From: Mucilaginibacter sp. SG564
GTDB lineage: Bacteria > Bacteroidota > Bacteroidia > Sphingobacteriales > Sphingobacteriaceae
DNA length: 64,000 nt
Reading direction: 5' to 3'
NCBI RefSeq assembly: GCF_013149275.1
Contig: NZ_JABGNA010000001.1
Location: 558,001-622,000 of the forward strand
The position numbers were made by a program, and so were the translations under genes. Shown here piece by piece: positions 27,234-38,003 of this stretch. The notes beneath the pieces are model-generated. The model searched no databases. It worked only from the letters and a program-made list of their open reading frames with translations, and was not told the origin of the DNA. Positions within the stretch are counted from its first letter, which is position 1. The number at the start of each line of letters is the position of its first letter.

Positions 27234-28346
27234 CTATGTTAAACAATTATCCCAATCCTTCCATACCGGTTCATAGCCCTGCTGGCTGATCACCCGGGCA
27301 ATCTCTGCGGGGCTCCGTTCATCCGATATTTCAAACTGCTCCAATGATTCTGGCTCAACGGCATAGCCTCCCGGATTGGTTTTTGAACCCGCACTGATGG
27401 AGGTGATACCTAGTTTGATGATATTGTTCCGAAAACGCGGCGATTCGCGTGTAGAAATTGATAGTTCTACCTCCTCGTTAAACAAGCGATAGGCACAGAT
27501 CAGTTGAACCAATTCGCGATCATTCATTTCTACCTTAGGTTCTAATCCACCGCTAAATGGGCGTAATCTGGGGAACGATAAACTGTATTTGCTTTGCCAG
27601 TATCGTTTTTCCAGGTAATTCAGGTGCAGGGCGGTAAAAAAACAATCGGTACGCCAGTCTTCCAGACCTATCAATACGCCCAGGCCCATTTTATGGATAC
27701 CAGCCTGACCGAGCCTGTCAGGTGTTTCGAGGCGGTACTTGAAATTGGATTTTTTGCCTTTGGGATGATGTTTTTTGTAATCTTCCCGGTGATAGGTTTC
27801 CTGATAAACCAGTACGGTGTTTAAGCCGTATGGCGTAAGTTGTTCATAATCTTCCAGATCCATGGGCTGTACCTCCATAGAGATATGCGCAAAGTGTGGA
27901 CGGATAAGTTCCAGCGCCTTCTTAAAATAATCTACATGCACCGTAACATTGTCCTCGCCGGTCACCAAAAGCACATGTTCATATCCCATATCCTTGATCA
28001 CTGCCACTTCCTGCATAATTTCCATGGGCGACAGCGTTTTTCGCCTTACTTTATTATCATAACTAAAGCCACAATAGGTGCAAATATTGCTGCATTCGTT
28101 GGATAGATAAAGCGGTACATACATCTGGATCACCTTGCCAAAACGTTTAAGGGTTAATTGCTGGCTAAGTTGTGCCATTTGTTCCAGATAAGGAGCAGCC
28201 GCGGGTGAAACCAAAGCTTTGAAATCTTCCAGCGTACGTTTGGTAGCTGATAAAGCTTTTTCCACATCCGCGCCGGTTTTGGCGTAGATGCTGCCTTTGA
28301 CCTCGTCCCAGTTATAGGTTTCAAAAATATCGTTAAAGCTATGCAT
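27234..28346 (-). CDS. thiH: 2-iminoacetate synthase (tyrosine lyase)
   Basis: A 370-residue radical SAM enzyme. The [4Fe-4S] cluster motif Cx3Cx2C is in [10 protein letters not shown], around residue 90, followed by [12 protein letters not shown]. The family's C-terminal BATS-like region is present. ThiH cleaves tyrosine to p-cresol and dehydroglycine, the glycine-derived donor for the thiazole ring; this marks an anaerobe-type thiazole route rather than the glycine-oxidase (ThiO) route. It overlaps thiG by 8 bases, so the two are translationally coupled. Confidence 0.95.
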   Translation of the reverse strand: MHSFNDIFETYNWDEVKGSIYAKTGADVEKALSATKRTLEDFKALVSPAAAPYLEQMAQLSQQLTLKRFGKVIQMYVPLYLSNECSNICTYCGFSYDNKVRRKTLSPMEIMQEVAVIKDMGYEHVLLVTGEDNVTVHVDYFKKALELIRPHFAHISMEVQPMDLEDYEQLTPYGLNTVLVYQETYHREDYKKHHPKGKKSNFKYRLETPDRLGQAGIHKMGLGVLIGLEDWRTDCFFTALHLNYLEKRYWQSKYSLSFPRLRPFSGGLEPKVEMNDRELVQLICAYRLFNEEVELSISTRESPRFRNNIIKLGITSISAGSKTNPGGYAVEPESLEQFEISDERSPAEIARVISQQGYEPVWKDWDNCLT

Positions 28347-29106
28347 CTAAAAAAGAGGTTAGTGGACTACTGGCGACAGCATGTGAAACAGGTGAGGCCA
28401 ACTTAGCCTCAAAGGCCATCCGACCAGCCTCCACAGCAATTTTAAAGGCCGCGGCCATACGCACAGGATCACCCGAAACAGCTATGGCGGTGTTTACCAA
28501 GACCGCGTCGGCGCCAATCTCAAGTGCCCGGGCAGCATCAGATGGCGAACCAATCCCGGCATCAACAATTACGGGCACGTTGCTTTGTGCGATGATGATC
28601 TCTAAAAAATCAATGGTTTTTAATCCCTTGTTGCTGCCAATCGGCGAACCCAGAGGCATTACCGCTGCGGTACCCGCATCCTCCAGTCGTTTACATAAAA
28701 CCGGGTCGGCATGGATATAGGGGAGTACTACAAAGCCCATTTTGGCCAGTTCTTCCGTGGCTTTAAGTGTTTCAATAGGATCGGGCATCAGGTATTTGGG
28801 ATCAGGATGGATCTCCAGTTTTATCCAGTTGGTTTCCAGGGCCTCCCGTGCCAGTTGTGCCGCAAAAACGGCTTCTTTAGCATTGCGCACGCCAGATGTA
28901 TTGGGCAGCAGGTTAATATGCGGGTATTTTAAGCGGATCAGCAGATCGTCCTGGTCATTGTTCTTCACATCAACCCGTTTCAGAGCTACGGTAACCAATT
29001 CTGATCCCGAAGCTACCAAAGCTTCCTCCATCAAGGCGGATGAACTGAATTTGCCCGTACCCGTGAACAGGCGGGAACTGAAAGTTTTATCGGCTATTTT
29101 TAACAT
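28339..29106 (-). CDS. thiG: Thiazole synthase
   Basis: A 255-residue (beta/alpha)8 enzyme beginning [19 protein letters not shown]. The Schiff-base lysine region is in [11 protein letters not shown]; other motifs are [21 protein letters not shown] and [31 protein letters not shown]. It joins deoxyxylulose-5-phosphate, dehydroglycine and ThiS-thiocarboxylate into the thiazole. It sits between thiE and thiH with almost no spacing. Confidence 0.95.
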   Translation of the reverse strand: MLKIADKTFSSRLFTGTGKFSSSALMEEALVASGSELVTVALKRVDVKNNDQDDLLIRLKYPHINLLPNTSGVRNAKEAVFAAQLAREALETNWIKLEIHPDPKYLMPDPIETLKATEELAKMGFVVLPYIHADPVLCKRLEDAGTAAVMPLGSPIGSNKGLKTIDFLEIIIAQSNVPVIVDAGIGSPSDAARALEIGADAVLVNTAIAVSGDPVRMAAAFKIAVEAGRMAFEAKLASPVSHAVASSPLTSFLDA

Positions 29107-29107
29107 C

Positions 29108-29752
29108 TTATACTTCTTTTAAAACGTTCATATGTAACTGTTGGTAGATGTATTGCGTGGTTTGTGCAGCATCGGCAGCGTGGGTGATCGCTCCGGAAAT
29201 AGCCACGCCATGTACCCCGGTTTGTATGATCGCGGCAATATCATTAGGTTCAATCCCACCAATGGCGATGATGGGGATGTTCATCGCTGCCGATCTTACT
29301 TGAGCCAAAATATCCTGATAGCCCTCTAATCCCAAAATCGGACTCAGCTTTTCTTTTGTTTTGGTAAACCGGTAGGGGCCCAAACCAATATAGTCGGCGC
29401 CTTCGGCAACTCTTTGTTGAATATGCTCAAAAGTATTGGCTGTGCCACCGATGATCATCTCCTGGCCTACTATACGCCGTGCCTCTGCAATGGGCATATC
29501 CTGTAAACCCAGGTGCAGACCATAAGCGCCGGCTTTCAGTGCAACCTCCGGATGGTCATTCACAATCAGCTTTGCACTAAATTGTTCGCATAATGCCTGA
29601 GCTTCTTGTGCATATTCCAGGATGGTAGATTCGGGCTCATCCTTTACCCGCAGTTGGATCCATTTGCAGCCCGCGTTAAGGGCTTCTTTGATGGCCGAGA
29701 GATGCGTACGGATTGGTGTTTGTTGCGATATATAATGAAGCTTATCAATCAT
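29108..29752 (-). CDS. thiE: Thiamin-phosphate synthase
   Basis: A 214-residue TIM barrel with the ThiE motifs [46 protein letters not shown] and [15 protein letters not shown] (the pyrophosphate loop). It couples hydroxymethylpyrimidine pyrophosphate with thiazole phosphate. It overlaps the upstream thiE/tenI-like gene by four bases, so of the two copies this one carries the full set of catalytic residues. Confidence 0.93.
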   Translation of the reverse strand: MIDKLHYISQQTPIRTHLSAIKEALNAGCKWIQLRVKDEPESTILEYAQEAQALCEQFSAKLIVNDHPEVALKAGAYGLHLGLQDMPIAEARRIVGQEMIIGGTANTFEHIQQRVAEGADYIGLGPYRFTKTKEKLSPILGLEGYQDILAQVRSAAMNIPIIAIGGIEPNDIAAIIQTGVHGVAISGAITHAADAAQTTQYIYQQLHMNVLKEV

Positions 29753-30354
29753 GTTTGTTTAATTAAAAGGTGTTCCTGTAATTTGTTGAAGTTGGTGATC
29801 GCATGCGCCGGATTGTTCCATATTGTACCCAAAACCGCCGCGCCGTCAAAACCCATATGTTTTACTTTATGCAGGTTTGCGTACCCTACACCGCCTAAGG
29901 CAATAACCTGTGTTGCAGTGTTTGGTGGCAGTTGAAAATTATCGGGCAGTTGGCTTTGATAATCCGGTTTGGATATACTATTAAATACAGGCCCGAAAAA
30001 AGTATAGTCAAATGGTGGTAATGAGCTCAACTCATTTATATTATGAATTGATGTGCTCAATACGTAACCTTCTTCTTTTTTAAGGATCAGTTTACCCGGT
30101 TCTGTATCTAACCTGTGTTTTTCGGTATAATGCAATTTCTTGATATCAAAATCCGAGGCGATGTGATGTTGCTGATGTAATGTTATCTGCGGATAAAAAG
30201 CATGATCTATCTGCTGTAACAGGTCAACCAGCTGTGTTTCGTCCCAAGCCGGTTTCCGCAAATGATAGCGCTTTAAACCAGCCTCAAAAAGTTGATTTAT
30301 TATCGCAGCCTCGTTGATTACCTGCTGGGGATATGAAATAACTATCAATTGCAT
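29749..30354 (-). CDS. TenI/ThiE-like protein
   Basis: A 201-residue second ThiE-superfamily protein. The fold markers are visible (GLKRYHLRKPAWDE, FFGPVFNSISKPDY, VIALGGVGYANLHKV), but the ThiE signatures for pyrimidine pyrophosphate binding are degenerate. TenI proteins aromatise the thiazole tautomer made by ThiG, which is the likely job here. It is the second gene after thiC and overlaps thiE by four bases. A palindromic repeat separates it from thiC. Confidence 0.8.
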   Translation of the reverse strand: MQLIVISYPQQVINEAAIINQLFEAGLKRYHLRKPAWDETQLVDLLQQIDHAFYPQITLHQQHHIASDFDIKKLHYTEKHRLDTEPGKLILKKEEGYVLSTSIHNINELSSLPPFDYTFFGPVFNSISKPDYQSQLPDNFQLPPNTATQVIALGGVGYANLHKVKHMGFDGAAVLGTIWNNPAHAITNFNKLQEHLLIKQT

Positions 30355-30376
30355 ATATCTTTATTCATTAAGAGCC

Positions 30377-30448
30377 TGTCAGTCTGAGCTTGTCGAAGAC
30401 TCGCGTATAGGGGCCTACTCACCATGCTTCGACAGGCTCAGCATGACA
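30377..30448. repeat. Palindromic REP-like element inside the thi operon
   Basis: Arms of 22 bp (30377-30398 and 30427-30448), containing GAGCTTGTCGAAG and CTTCGACAGGCTC, pair with a few mismatches. The same type of TGTCA...CTTCGACAGGCTCAG palindrome is widespread in Bacteroidota. It lies between thiC and the tenI-like gene and could affect operon mRNA stability. Confidence 0.8.
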
Positions 30449-30472
30449 ACCTGGCTCTTGTACCAGATTTTA

Positions 30473-32374
<1,902 letters not shown>

Positions 32375-32449
32375 TTATTGATTTAGTGAATTAGTGATTG
32401 GAGCTAATTATTGATTTATTGATTTTTTGAAGGGGGGATTCATTTGCAC

Positions 32450-32527
32450 ATCATAATTATTGAATTAGTGCGTTAGTGCGTTCTATGAAGGGAAACTCAT
32501 TTGCACATCCGCATATTTGCACATCTA
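32450..32527. repeat. Degenerate repeats between thiC and thiS
   Basis: Two repeat types lie in this 175-base gap: ATTGAATTAGTG-like units (32360-32480) and the TTTGCACATC family (32451 and 32500-32525). No ORF. Confidence 0.55.
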
Positions 32528-32530
32528 ACA

Positions 32531-32734
32531 TCACCCTCCCTGGGTTGCTTTGATGATGACGATTTGATCTTGGTGGCTGACCTGTTGATCTGCCCAGTTG
32601 GATCGCGGAATAATGACCTGATTAATGGCTACGGCAATGCCTTTTGGCTGGGCATCAAATACAATAGCCAGCATTTGCTGTACATTGCACACATCGGTAA
32701 CCTGGTAAGTTTGTTGATTTACGGTGATTTCCAT
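32531..32734 (-). CDS. thiS: Sulfur carrier protein ThiS
   Basis: A 67-residue ubiquitin-like protein (MEITVNQQTYQVTDVCNVQQ) ending in Gly-Gly, the site of adenylation and thiocarboxylation. NQVIIPRSNWADQQV is the typical central strand region. First gene of the minus-strand thiamin operon, just after the TPP riboswitch. Confidence 0.93.
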   Translation of the reverse strand: MEITVNQQTYQVTDVCNVQQMLAIVFDAQPKGIAVAINQVIIPRSNWADQQVSHQDQIVIIKATQGG

Positions 32735-32791
32735 TCTGCATCTAAAATTTCGACTTTAGGAATGGCCCCGTTTACATGGAGGAAAGAAAAA

Positions 32792-32897
32792 ATAACCACA
32801 TAGGGTTATCGTCACTTTTCCCTTCGGCAGTACTAACTGCATCAGGTTCAAAGGGTATTATCTCAGTCCATTAAAGGACACCCCTAAAGTTGCGGTA
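32792..32897 (-). ncRNA. TPP riboswitch (THI element)
   Basis: On the minus strand the conserved TPP aptamer core is clear: GGGGUGUCC, then CUGAGA, ACCCUUUGAACCUGAU, the AUGCAGUUAGUACUGC block and a closing GAAGGGA. It lies about 60 bases before thiS and should repress the thiS-thiC-tenI-thiE-thiG-thiH-thiF operon when thiamin pyrophosphate is high. Confidence 0.95.
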
Positions 32898-33021
32898 AAC
32901 TTATAAAAAAATAGATAATTCAAAGAATTTTCAACTTTTTTAAATTCTTTGAATCCTACTGACATAAGGCTGTCACTAACCATAGGTTTCTTTGTAATAC
33001 AAAATCAAAACAAAAGAAACC

Positions 33022-33543
33022 ATGGAAACAAATGCAATCCCACAAGTAGAAAATTCAACTGCCCAGTTCATTTCACCTGAAACTTTTTTAAATAATTGGC
33101 AAGGACACCGCGGCCTAACCAGAAAAGTCATTGAGGCTTTTCCGGAAGATAAATTATTTGGTTATTCGATAGGAGGGATGCGTTCATTTGGTGTAATGGC
33201 TGTTGAAATTATGGATCTGTCACAATATGGTGTTGAAGGTGTAGTGACTGGTACATGGAGATCGGCCGAAACGCTTGATCATGCCACAGAAAAAGTAGCG
33301 GTTGAAAGTAAAGCGTCCATCTTGCAACGCTGGGATCAGATCACCCAGGAATTGAACGAATACTGGCCACAAATTTCACCCGAGCGTTTTCAGGAAGTGG
33401 AAGTAGCTTTTGGTGCTTATGAAAATAAAAATATCAATACGATACAGTATGTTGTAGACAACGAGATCCATCACAGGGCTCAGGGATACGTTTTTTTGCG
33501 TAGTTTGGGTATCGAGCCACCTGCATTTTGGGACAGGTTTTAA
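33022..33543 (+). CDS. DinB/YfiT-family protein
   Basis: A 173-residue four-helix-bundle protein of the DinB superfamily. His residues that could bind metal lie in the N-terminal helix (NWQGHRGLTRKVIEAFPEDKL), in LDHATE and at DNEIHHRAQGYVFLRSLG, the usual three-His layout. DinB proteins are thiol or metal-dependent transferases of mostly unknown role. A terminator follows; the gene stands alone between the TPP riboswitch and a DUF4268 gene. Confidence 0.85.
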   Translation: METNAIPQVENSTAQFISPETFLNNWQGHRGLTRKVIEAFPEDKLFGYSIGGMRSFGVMAVEIMDLSQYGVEGVVTGTWRSAETLDHATEKVAVESKASILQRWDQITQELNEYWPQISPERFQEVEVAFGAYENKNINTIQYVVDNEIHHRAQGYVFLRSLGIEPPAFWDRF

Positions 33544-33555
33544 GCCAGTCCTTCT

Positions 33556-33590
33556 AATCACAAGCAGCCTGGTTGAGGCTGCTTGTGATT
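33556..33590 (+). terminator. Intrinsic terminator after DinB gene
   Basis: A 14-bp perfect stem AATCACAAGCAGCC / GGCTGCTTGTGATT with a 7-base loop, followed by a T-rich stretch. Confidence 0.85.
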
Positions 33591-33742
33591 ATTTTAAAGT
33601 AAAACCTATTTCGTATTCACAGTTGAATTTTGGTTATGAGCATGAACCAGTACCCAGAGATTATCAAAATGATGATCCATATTCTTATACGGCTATATCT
33701 CTATATCCTGCCTATCCTTTAACGCGTCAGTCAATTTTTTGT

Positions 33743-33750
33743 TAATTTTG
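33743..33750 (+). promoter_or_regulatory. -7 promoter element of DUF4268 gene
   Basis: TAATTTTG is a full match to TAnnTTTG and ends five bases before the TTG start at 33756, leaving no room for a leader. Confidence 0.5.
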
Positions 33751-33755
33751 ACGCT

Positions 33756-34238
33756 TTGGTAAAAATCAATAAAAAATTGTATTCAAAAGACGAGGCATCA
33801 CAGATCAGACAGGCTTTTTGGACCGCATTTGGGCAATACATAGCGCCGCAACTTTCGGCCGATGGTTTAAGAATTAACTGGATCAACTACAAAACAGGCA
33901 TCAAATACCTTAACTTTAAAATGCAAACCGGTAATCGTCAGGCCTACATTGCTATCGAAATTTCTCATCCCGACGCCGGGATGCAGGAACTGATGTTTGA
34001 GCAATTCAAAGAGCTAAAAACAGTATTTGATGCTAATGTTAATGAAGAGTGGGACTGGGAGCTGCATACGCGCGACGAAAACAATAAACTGGTAAGCCGC
34101 ATCATCAAAACGTTACCATCAGCAAGCATCTTTAACCGTAACGACTGGCCAAATTTGATATCCTTTTTTAAACCCCGCATCATAGCGCTTGACGAATTCT
34201 GGAGCGTAGCCCAATATAGTTTTGAACTATTTAAGTAA
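33756..34238 (+). CDS. DUF4268 domain protein
   Basis: A 160-residue protein (KEDEAS-like N-terminus SKDEASQIRQAFWTAFGQYI; then KTGIKYLNFKMQTGNRQAYI). It matches the Bacteroidota DUF4268 family by length and order of motifs; the family has a restriction-endonuclease-like look, but the function is not known. The only available start is a TTG at 33756, since the frame closes with TAA at 33720 and holds no ATG or GTG before the conserved part. Confidence 0.7.
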   Translation: MVKINKKLYSKDEASQIRQAFWTAFGQYIAPQLSADGLRINWINYKTGIKYLNFKMQTGNRQAYIAIEISHPDAGMQELMFEQFKELKTVFDANVNEEWDWELHTRDENNKLVSRIIKTLPSASIFNRNDWPNLISFFKPRIIALDEFWSVAQYSFELFK

Positions 34239-34242
34239 TACA

Positions 34243-34370
34243 AGATGTGCAAATATGCAAATAAGGCCGGATGTGCAAATGAAGGTAATGATTAATGATT
34301 TGATTTCTTGATCTGGTGCATTTACATATTCAATCTCATCTGGACATTCGCACATCTGCACATCTTCTAC
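34243..34370. repeat. GATGTGCAAAT-type dispersed repeat
   Basis: Degenerate units AGATGTGCAAATATGCAAAT (34243 on) and, inverted, ATTCGCACATCTGCACATCT (34343 on) flank about 80 bases of plain AT-rich DNA. Same family as at 25.99, 32.5 and 57.92 kb. Confidence 0.7.
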
Positions 34371-34489
34371 ATATCGTCTCAATTAATCGTCAATTTAACG
34401 CTTTTTGTAGTGGTATATCTGTTTTAAGCCGGAAAATGCAAATATTTACGGCTCTATAAATCCATATTGTATAAACCATTTATAAAAAC

Positions 34490-36952
34490 ATGAAAAGGTT
34501 CCCATTAGTTGCTTGCCTTATGTTAGCAGGCTTTTTGGCCAGGGCACAGGCTACCAAAGCGCCTGCTTATCCGCTCATTACACACAATCCTTATTTCAGT
34601 ATTTGGTCGTTCACCGATAACCTGAATGAATCTACCACCCATCACTGGACCGGTAAAGATCAATCGCTGCTGGGCCTGATCAAGGTTGACGGTGCTGTTT
34701 ACCGTTTTATGGGTAAGGAACCCGTGGAGTACAAAACTGTACTGGCTGCGGCCGACGAAAAGCCCTATACCTGTAAGTATACGGAGGCAGAACCTTCCAA
34801 AGACTGGGCGTCTGCCAAATTTGAGGATAGCGGTTGGAAAACAGGCACGGCACCTTTCAGTAATGATAAACAGGCTGCCAAAACTTTATGGACAGGCCGG
34901 GAAATCTGGGTACGCCGTACTTTTACCCTGAATGATCTTAACTTTAATAAGCTTTGGTTAAGACTGCACCATGATGATGAAGCAGAGGTTTATATCAATG
35001 GAAAAAAAGTAAGCGAACAAGGTGGTGCCAACGGCGATCTGCAATATTTTGCATTGAACGATGCCGCCATAAGTTCCTTGAAAAAAGGTGAAAATGTGCT
35101 GGCATTACATTGTACCAACACAGGCGGTGGCGCCTGGCTTGATGCCGGTTTGGCCGATGAGTTAAAACCAACGGGTCATGCCGCTCTTGAACTGGCCAAA
35201 CAAACCAGCGTAACCTTAAATGCCACCCAAACCATTTATAATTTTAAATGCGGTAAGGCCGATCTGCAGGTTACATTTACTTCACCTTTATTGATGAGTG
35301 ACCTGAACCTGTTGTCGCGCCCGGTATCTTATATCAGCTATAAAGTAAAATCAAATGATGGTGCCGCACATGATATAAAAGTTTATTTCGGTGCATCGGC
35401 AGATATCGCGCGTAACACACCACAGCAACCGGTAACTACGCAACAGTACATATCGGGCACGTTATCTGTTTTAAAAGCGGGTACTGTAGAACAACCGGTA
35501 TTGCAAAAGAAAGGTGATGACCTGCGTATCGACTGGGGGTATATGTATGTAGCTGCACCAAAATCTGCCAACGTACAGCAATACGTAAGCACCGGTAAGC
35601 AAGCTGTCGATTCATTTTTTAGTGGAGGCAGTAAATCAACGGTAAAGGAGGGAACCAACCTGGTTTTAAATACCGTGATCCCTTTTGGTAAGGTGGGCAA
35701 AGCAGCGGTAGCTAAATTTGTAGAATTGGGCTATGATGATATCACTCCCGTACAATATTTTCATGCCAATTTAAAGCCATGGTGGCAAAACGCGCAAACC
35801 AAAACCATAGAGCAGGTATTAGCCAAAGCTGCCGCGGAGTATCCGGCAGTGCTGCAAAAATGTACCGCGTTTAATACTTCTATGTATAAAGATGCCCAAA
35901 ATGCGGGTGGCACACCTTATGCTAAATTATGTGTGTTGGCTTACAGGCAAAGTATTGCTGCTCACATCCTGGTGAAAAGTCCGCAGGGTGAGATCTTATT
36001 CCTGTCGAAAGAGAATTTTAGTAATGGCTCTATCAATACGGTCGACGTAACATACCCATCGGCACCTTTATTCCTGCTTTACAATCCTAAGTTGATGGAA
36101 GGTATGCTGAATGGTATCTTCTACTTTAGTGAGACGGGTAAATTCGCGCATGATTTCGCTGCGCATGACCTGGGTACTTATCCATTAGCCAATGGACAAA
36201 CCTATGGTGAGGGCATGCCGGTTGAAGAATCGGGTAATATGCTGGCTTTAACTGCGGCTATAGTACGTGCCAACGGCAACAACCCGGCCTATGCCAAAAA
36301 ACACTGGAAAACTTTAACCACCTGGACAAATTACTTAGCTAAAGAAGGCCTGGATCCTGCCAACCAGCTTTGTACCGATGATTTTGCGGGTCACCTGGCG
36401 CGTAATGCCAATCTATCGGCTAAGGCTATTGTGGGTGTGGGCTGTTATGCTCACCTGGCTGGCCTGCTTGGTCAAAAAGATGTGGCTGCAAAATACAATG
36501 CCATGGCTAAGGATATGGTTTCCAAATGGATGAAAATGGCCGATGCCGGAGATCATTATTCCCTGGTGTTTGATAAAAAAGATACCTGGAGCCAGAAGTA
36601 TAATATCATTTGGGATAAGATACTGGGCTTAAACCTGTTCCCGCAATCGGTTTATGACCGCGAAATAAAGTTTTATCTGACCAAACAAAACCAATATGGT
36701 ATACCGCTGGATAGCCGTAAAACCTATACCAAAAGTGATTGGATCATCTGGACAGCTACTTTAGCCAAAAACAGGGCCGATTTTGAGGCATTGGTTAACC
36801 CGGTTTATAAATACGCTATGGAAACCCCAACTCGTGTGCCACTAAGCGACTGGCACGAAACTATCAACGGGAAACAGGTAGGTTTCCAGGCTCGTAGTGT
36901 GGTGGGTGGATATTATATCAAGCTTTTACAACAAAAGTGGAACGGTAAATAG
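34490..36952 (+). CDS. Exported glutaminase-family protein (DUF5127/DUF4965/DUF1793)
   Basis: An 820-residue protein with a signal peptide (RFPLVACLMLAGFLARAQA). After an N-terminal DUF4964-like stretch (YPLITHNPYFSIWS) a galactose-binding-like jelly roll is inserted (about residues 80-225: WASAKFEDSGW, LHHDDEAEVYINGKKV, ENVLALHC). Then come DUF5127, DUF4965 (GEILFLSKENFSNGSINTVD) and the DUF1793 alpha/alpha-toroid (TYGEGMPVEESGNMLAL). This architecture is related to fungal GtaA glutaminase; in Bacteroidota the substrate is undetermined and may be a glycan. Single gene. Confidence 0.85.
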   Translation: MKRFPLVACLMLAGFLARAQATKAPAYPLITHNPYFSIWSFTDNLNESTTHHWTGKDQSLLGLIKVDGAVYRFMGKEPVEYKTVLAAADEKPYTCKYTEAEPSKDWASAKFEDSGWKTGTAPFSNDKQAAKTLWTGREIWVRRTFTLNDLNFNKLWLRLHHDDEAEVYINGKKVSEQGGANGDLQYFALNDAAISSLKKGENVLALHCTNTGGGAWLDAGLADELKPTGHAALELAKQTSVTLNATQTIYNFKCGKADLQVTFTSPLLMSDLNLLSRPVSYISYKVKSNDGAAHDIKVYFGASADIARNTPQQPVTTQQYISGTLSVLKAGTVEQPVLQKKGDDLRIDWGYMYVAAPKSANVQQYVSTGKQAVDSFFSGGSKSTVKEGTNLVLNTVIPFGKVGKAAVAKFVELGYDDITPVQYFHANLKPWWQNAQTKTIEQVLAKAAAEYPAVLQKCTAFNTSMYKDAQNAGGTPYAKLCVLAYRQSIAAHILVKSPQGEILFLSKENFSNGSINTVDVTYPSAPLFLLYNPKLMEGMLNGIFYFSETGKFAHDFAAHDLGTYPLANGQTYGEGMPVEESGNMLALTAAIVRANGNNPAYAKKHWKTLTTWTNYLAKEGLDPANQLCTDDFAGHLARNANLSAKAIVGVGCYAHLAGLLGQKDVAAKYNAMAKDMVSKWMKMADAGDHYSLVFDKKDTWSQKYNIIWDKILGLNLFPQSVYDREIKFYLTKQNQYGIPLDSRKTYTKSDWIIWTATLAKNRADFEALVNPVYKYAMETPTRVPLSDWHETINGKQVGFQARSVVGGYYIKLLQQKWNGK

Positions 36953-36973
36953 TTCCAATTATAAAATAAAAAA

Positions 36974-37057
36974 CATCTCATTGCGAGCGCAGCGTGGCAA
37001 TCTCTTCGCGTTTATTCATACCTGCGAGGAGATTGCTTCGTGCCTCGCAATGACATG
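36974..37057. repeat. TCATTGCGAG inverted repeat
   Basis: Arms of about 34 bp (36974-37009 and 37024-37057), both built on CATTGCGAG...AGCAATCTC, form a near-perfect hairpin. Related single arms or pairs occur at 40110-40140 and 53625-53773. It also separates the convergent glutaminase and LolA-like genes. Confidence 0.8.
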
Positions 37058-37073
37058 TTTTTTTTATGCCTCC

Positions 37074-37739
37074 CTACATTCCCGCCAGTGCAGCCCACGT
37101 ATCAGCATTAAACACTGGGTTAATCTCAAAACTATCATATTGTATAACCAATTTCTTTATACCCGAGGTTACTACTTCATGAAAGGGTATCATAATTCCC
37201 TGTACCGGGCGCAGATCTGATAATGCGGATACCGATGTCCGACCGAATGTTTTATTGGCCTCGGCTACCAGTTGGTTTTGGTTGTTGATGGCAAAAATAT
37301 AATCGTTACCGTCCAGTTTGCACTGAACCGAATAAGTATTGTTTTTGAGTTTTTGCATATGCAGCACCTGCATCTGGTTGATGGCTGGTTTGCGCAGCCC
37401 AAGTAAACCCGAGTAAAATGTGCTTTTCATTTCGGCTATCCGGGCAGGGGGCATATCTGCTTTTTTGCCGTTGAGCCATTGCCAGCCAATGCCATTTTCT
37501 TCCTGTTCGGTCGAAATAACCTTTTCGTTTTCCCAAAGCTCTATCCGTATTTTATTATCCTGAATATCAACATAAGATACTGCTTTTACACCCATAATAG
37601 TAGCTGTATAGCGCAGTGTTTTGATCGTGTCAAGTTTCCTGCCGCCATGCGCGTTGTTGGCATCTAAAAGCAGCGCTTTGGCGTCATGATGATGAATTAG
37701 GTCTTGAGTTGTTGTTTCTGTTTTGCCGGTTTGCTTCAT
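37074..37739 (-). CDS. LolA-like/outer-membrane-lipoprotein-sorting type protein lacking a signal peptide
   Basis: A 221-residue protein resembling Bacteroidota proteins of the LolA/LolB-like half-barrel type (DAIGG-like HGGRKLDTIKTLRYTA, VSYVDIQDNKIRIELWENEKV, VAEANKTFGRTSVSALSDLR). Such proteins normally begin with a signal peptide; here the frame starts directly with MKQTGKTETTTQDL and no signal is found in the upstream frame. Either export has been lost, the start is a 5' truncation, or this is a cytoplasmic variant. Function unknown. Confidence 0.6.
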   Translation of the reverse strand: MKQTGKTETTTQDLIHHHDAKALLLDANNAHGGRKLDTIKTLRYTATIMGVKAVSYVDIQDNKIRIELWENEKVISTEQEENGIGWQWLNGKKADMPPARIAEMKSTFYSGLLGLRKPAINQMQVLHMQKLKNNTYSVQCKLDGNDYIFAINNQNQLVAEANKTFGRTSVSALSDLRPVQGIMIPFHEVVTSGIKKLVIQYDSFEINPVFNADTWAALAGM

Positions 37740-38003
37740 GTGATGATTAGTTTTGACAAATCCTCCATTAAAATATTATCCTTCCCGAGTCGCCGCTATA
37801 ATTGTTTTATATAACCTGGCTTGTAAAAGATGCATTTTATATTTTTATTGGCTACATCCCTTACTTAAATTATCAAAATTTCTTACTCTCTCAAAAATTA
37901 AACCAGTATTGCCAGATGCACGCATAATTTTAAGCATCTTAATTGAGCTATATATCCAGCAGTGGTTTTGCAAATACCAAAATTTGTATACTTTTATTGT
38001 TCA

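Noticed and set aside
27172-27246. 25-residue N-terminal extension of ThiF overlapping thiH
   Set aside because: The extension ([19 protein letters not shown]) crosses a small CGATAGCTATCG palindrome and is not part of the ThiF family; the ATG at 27171 fits.
33636-33722. 28-codon frame starting MSMNQYPEII
   Set aside because: Too short, no motif, no promoter; probably chance.
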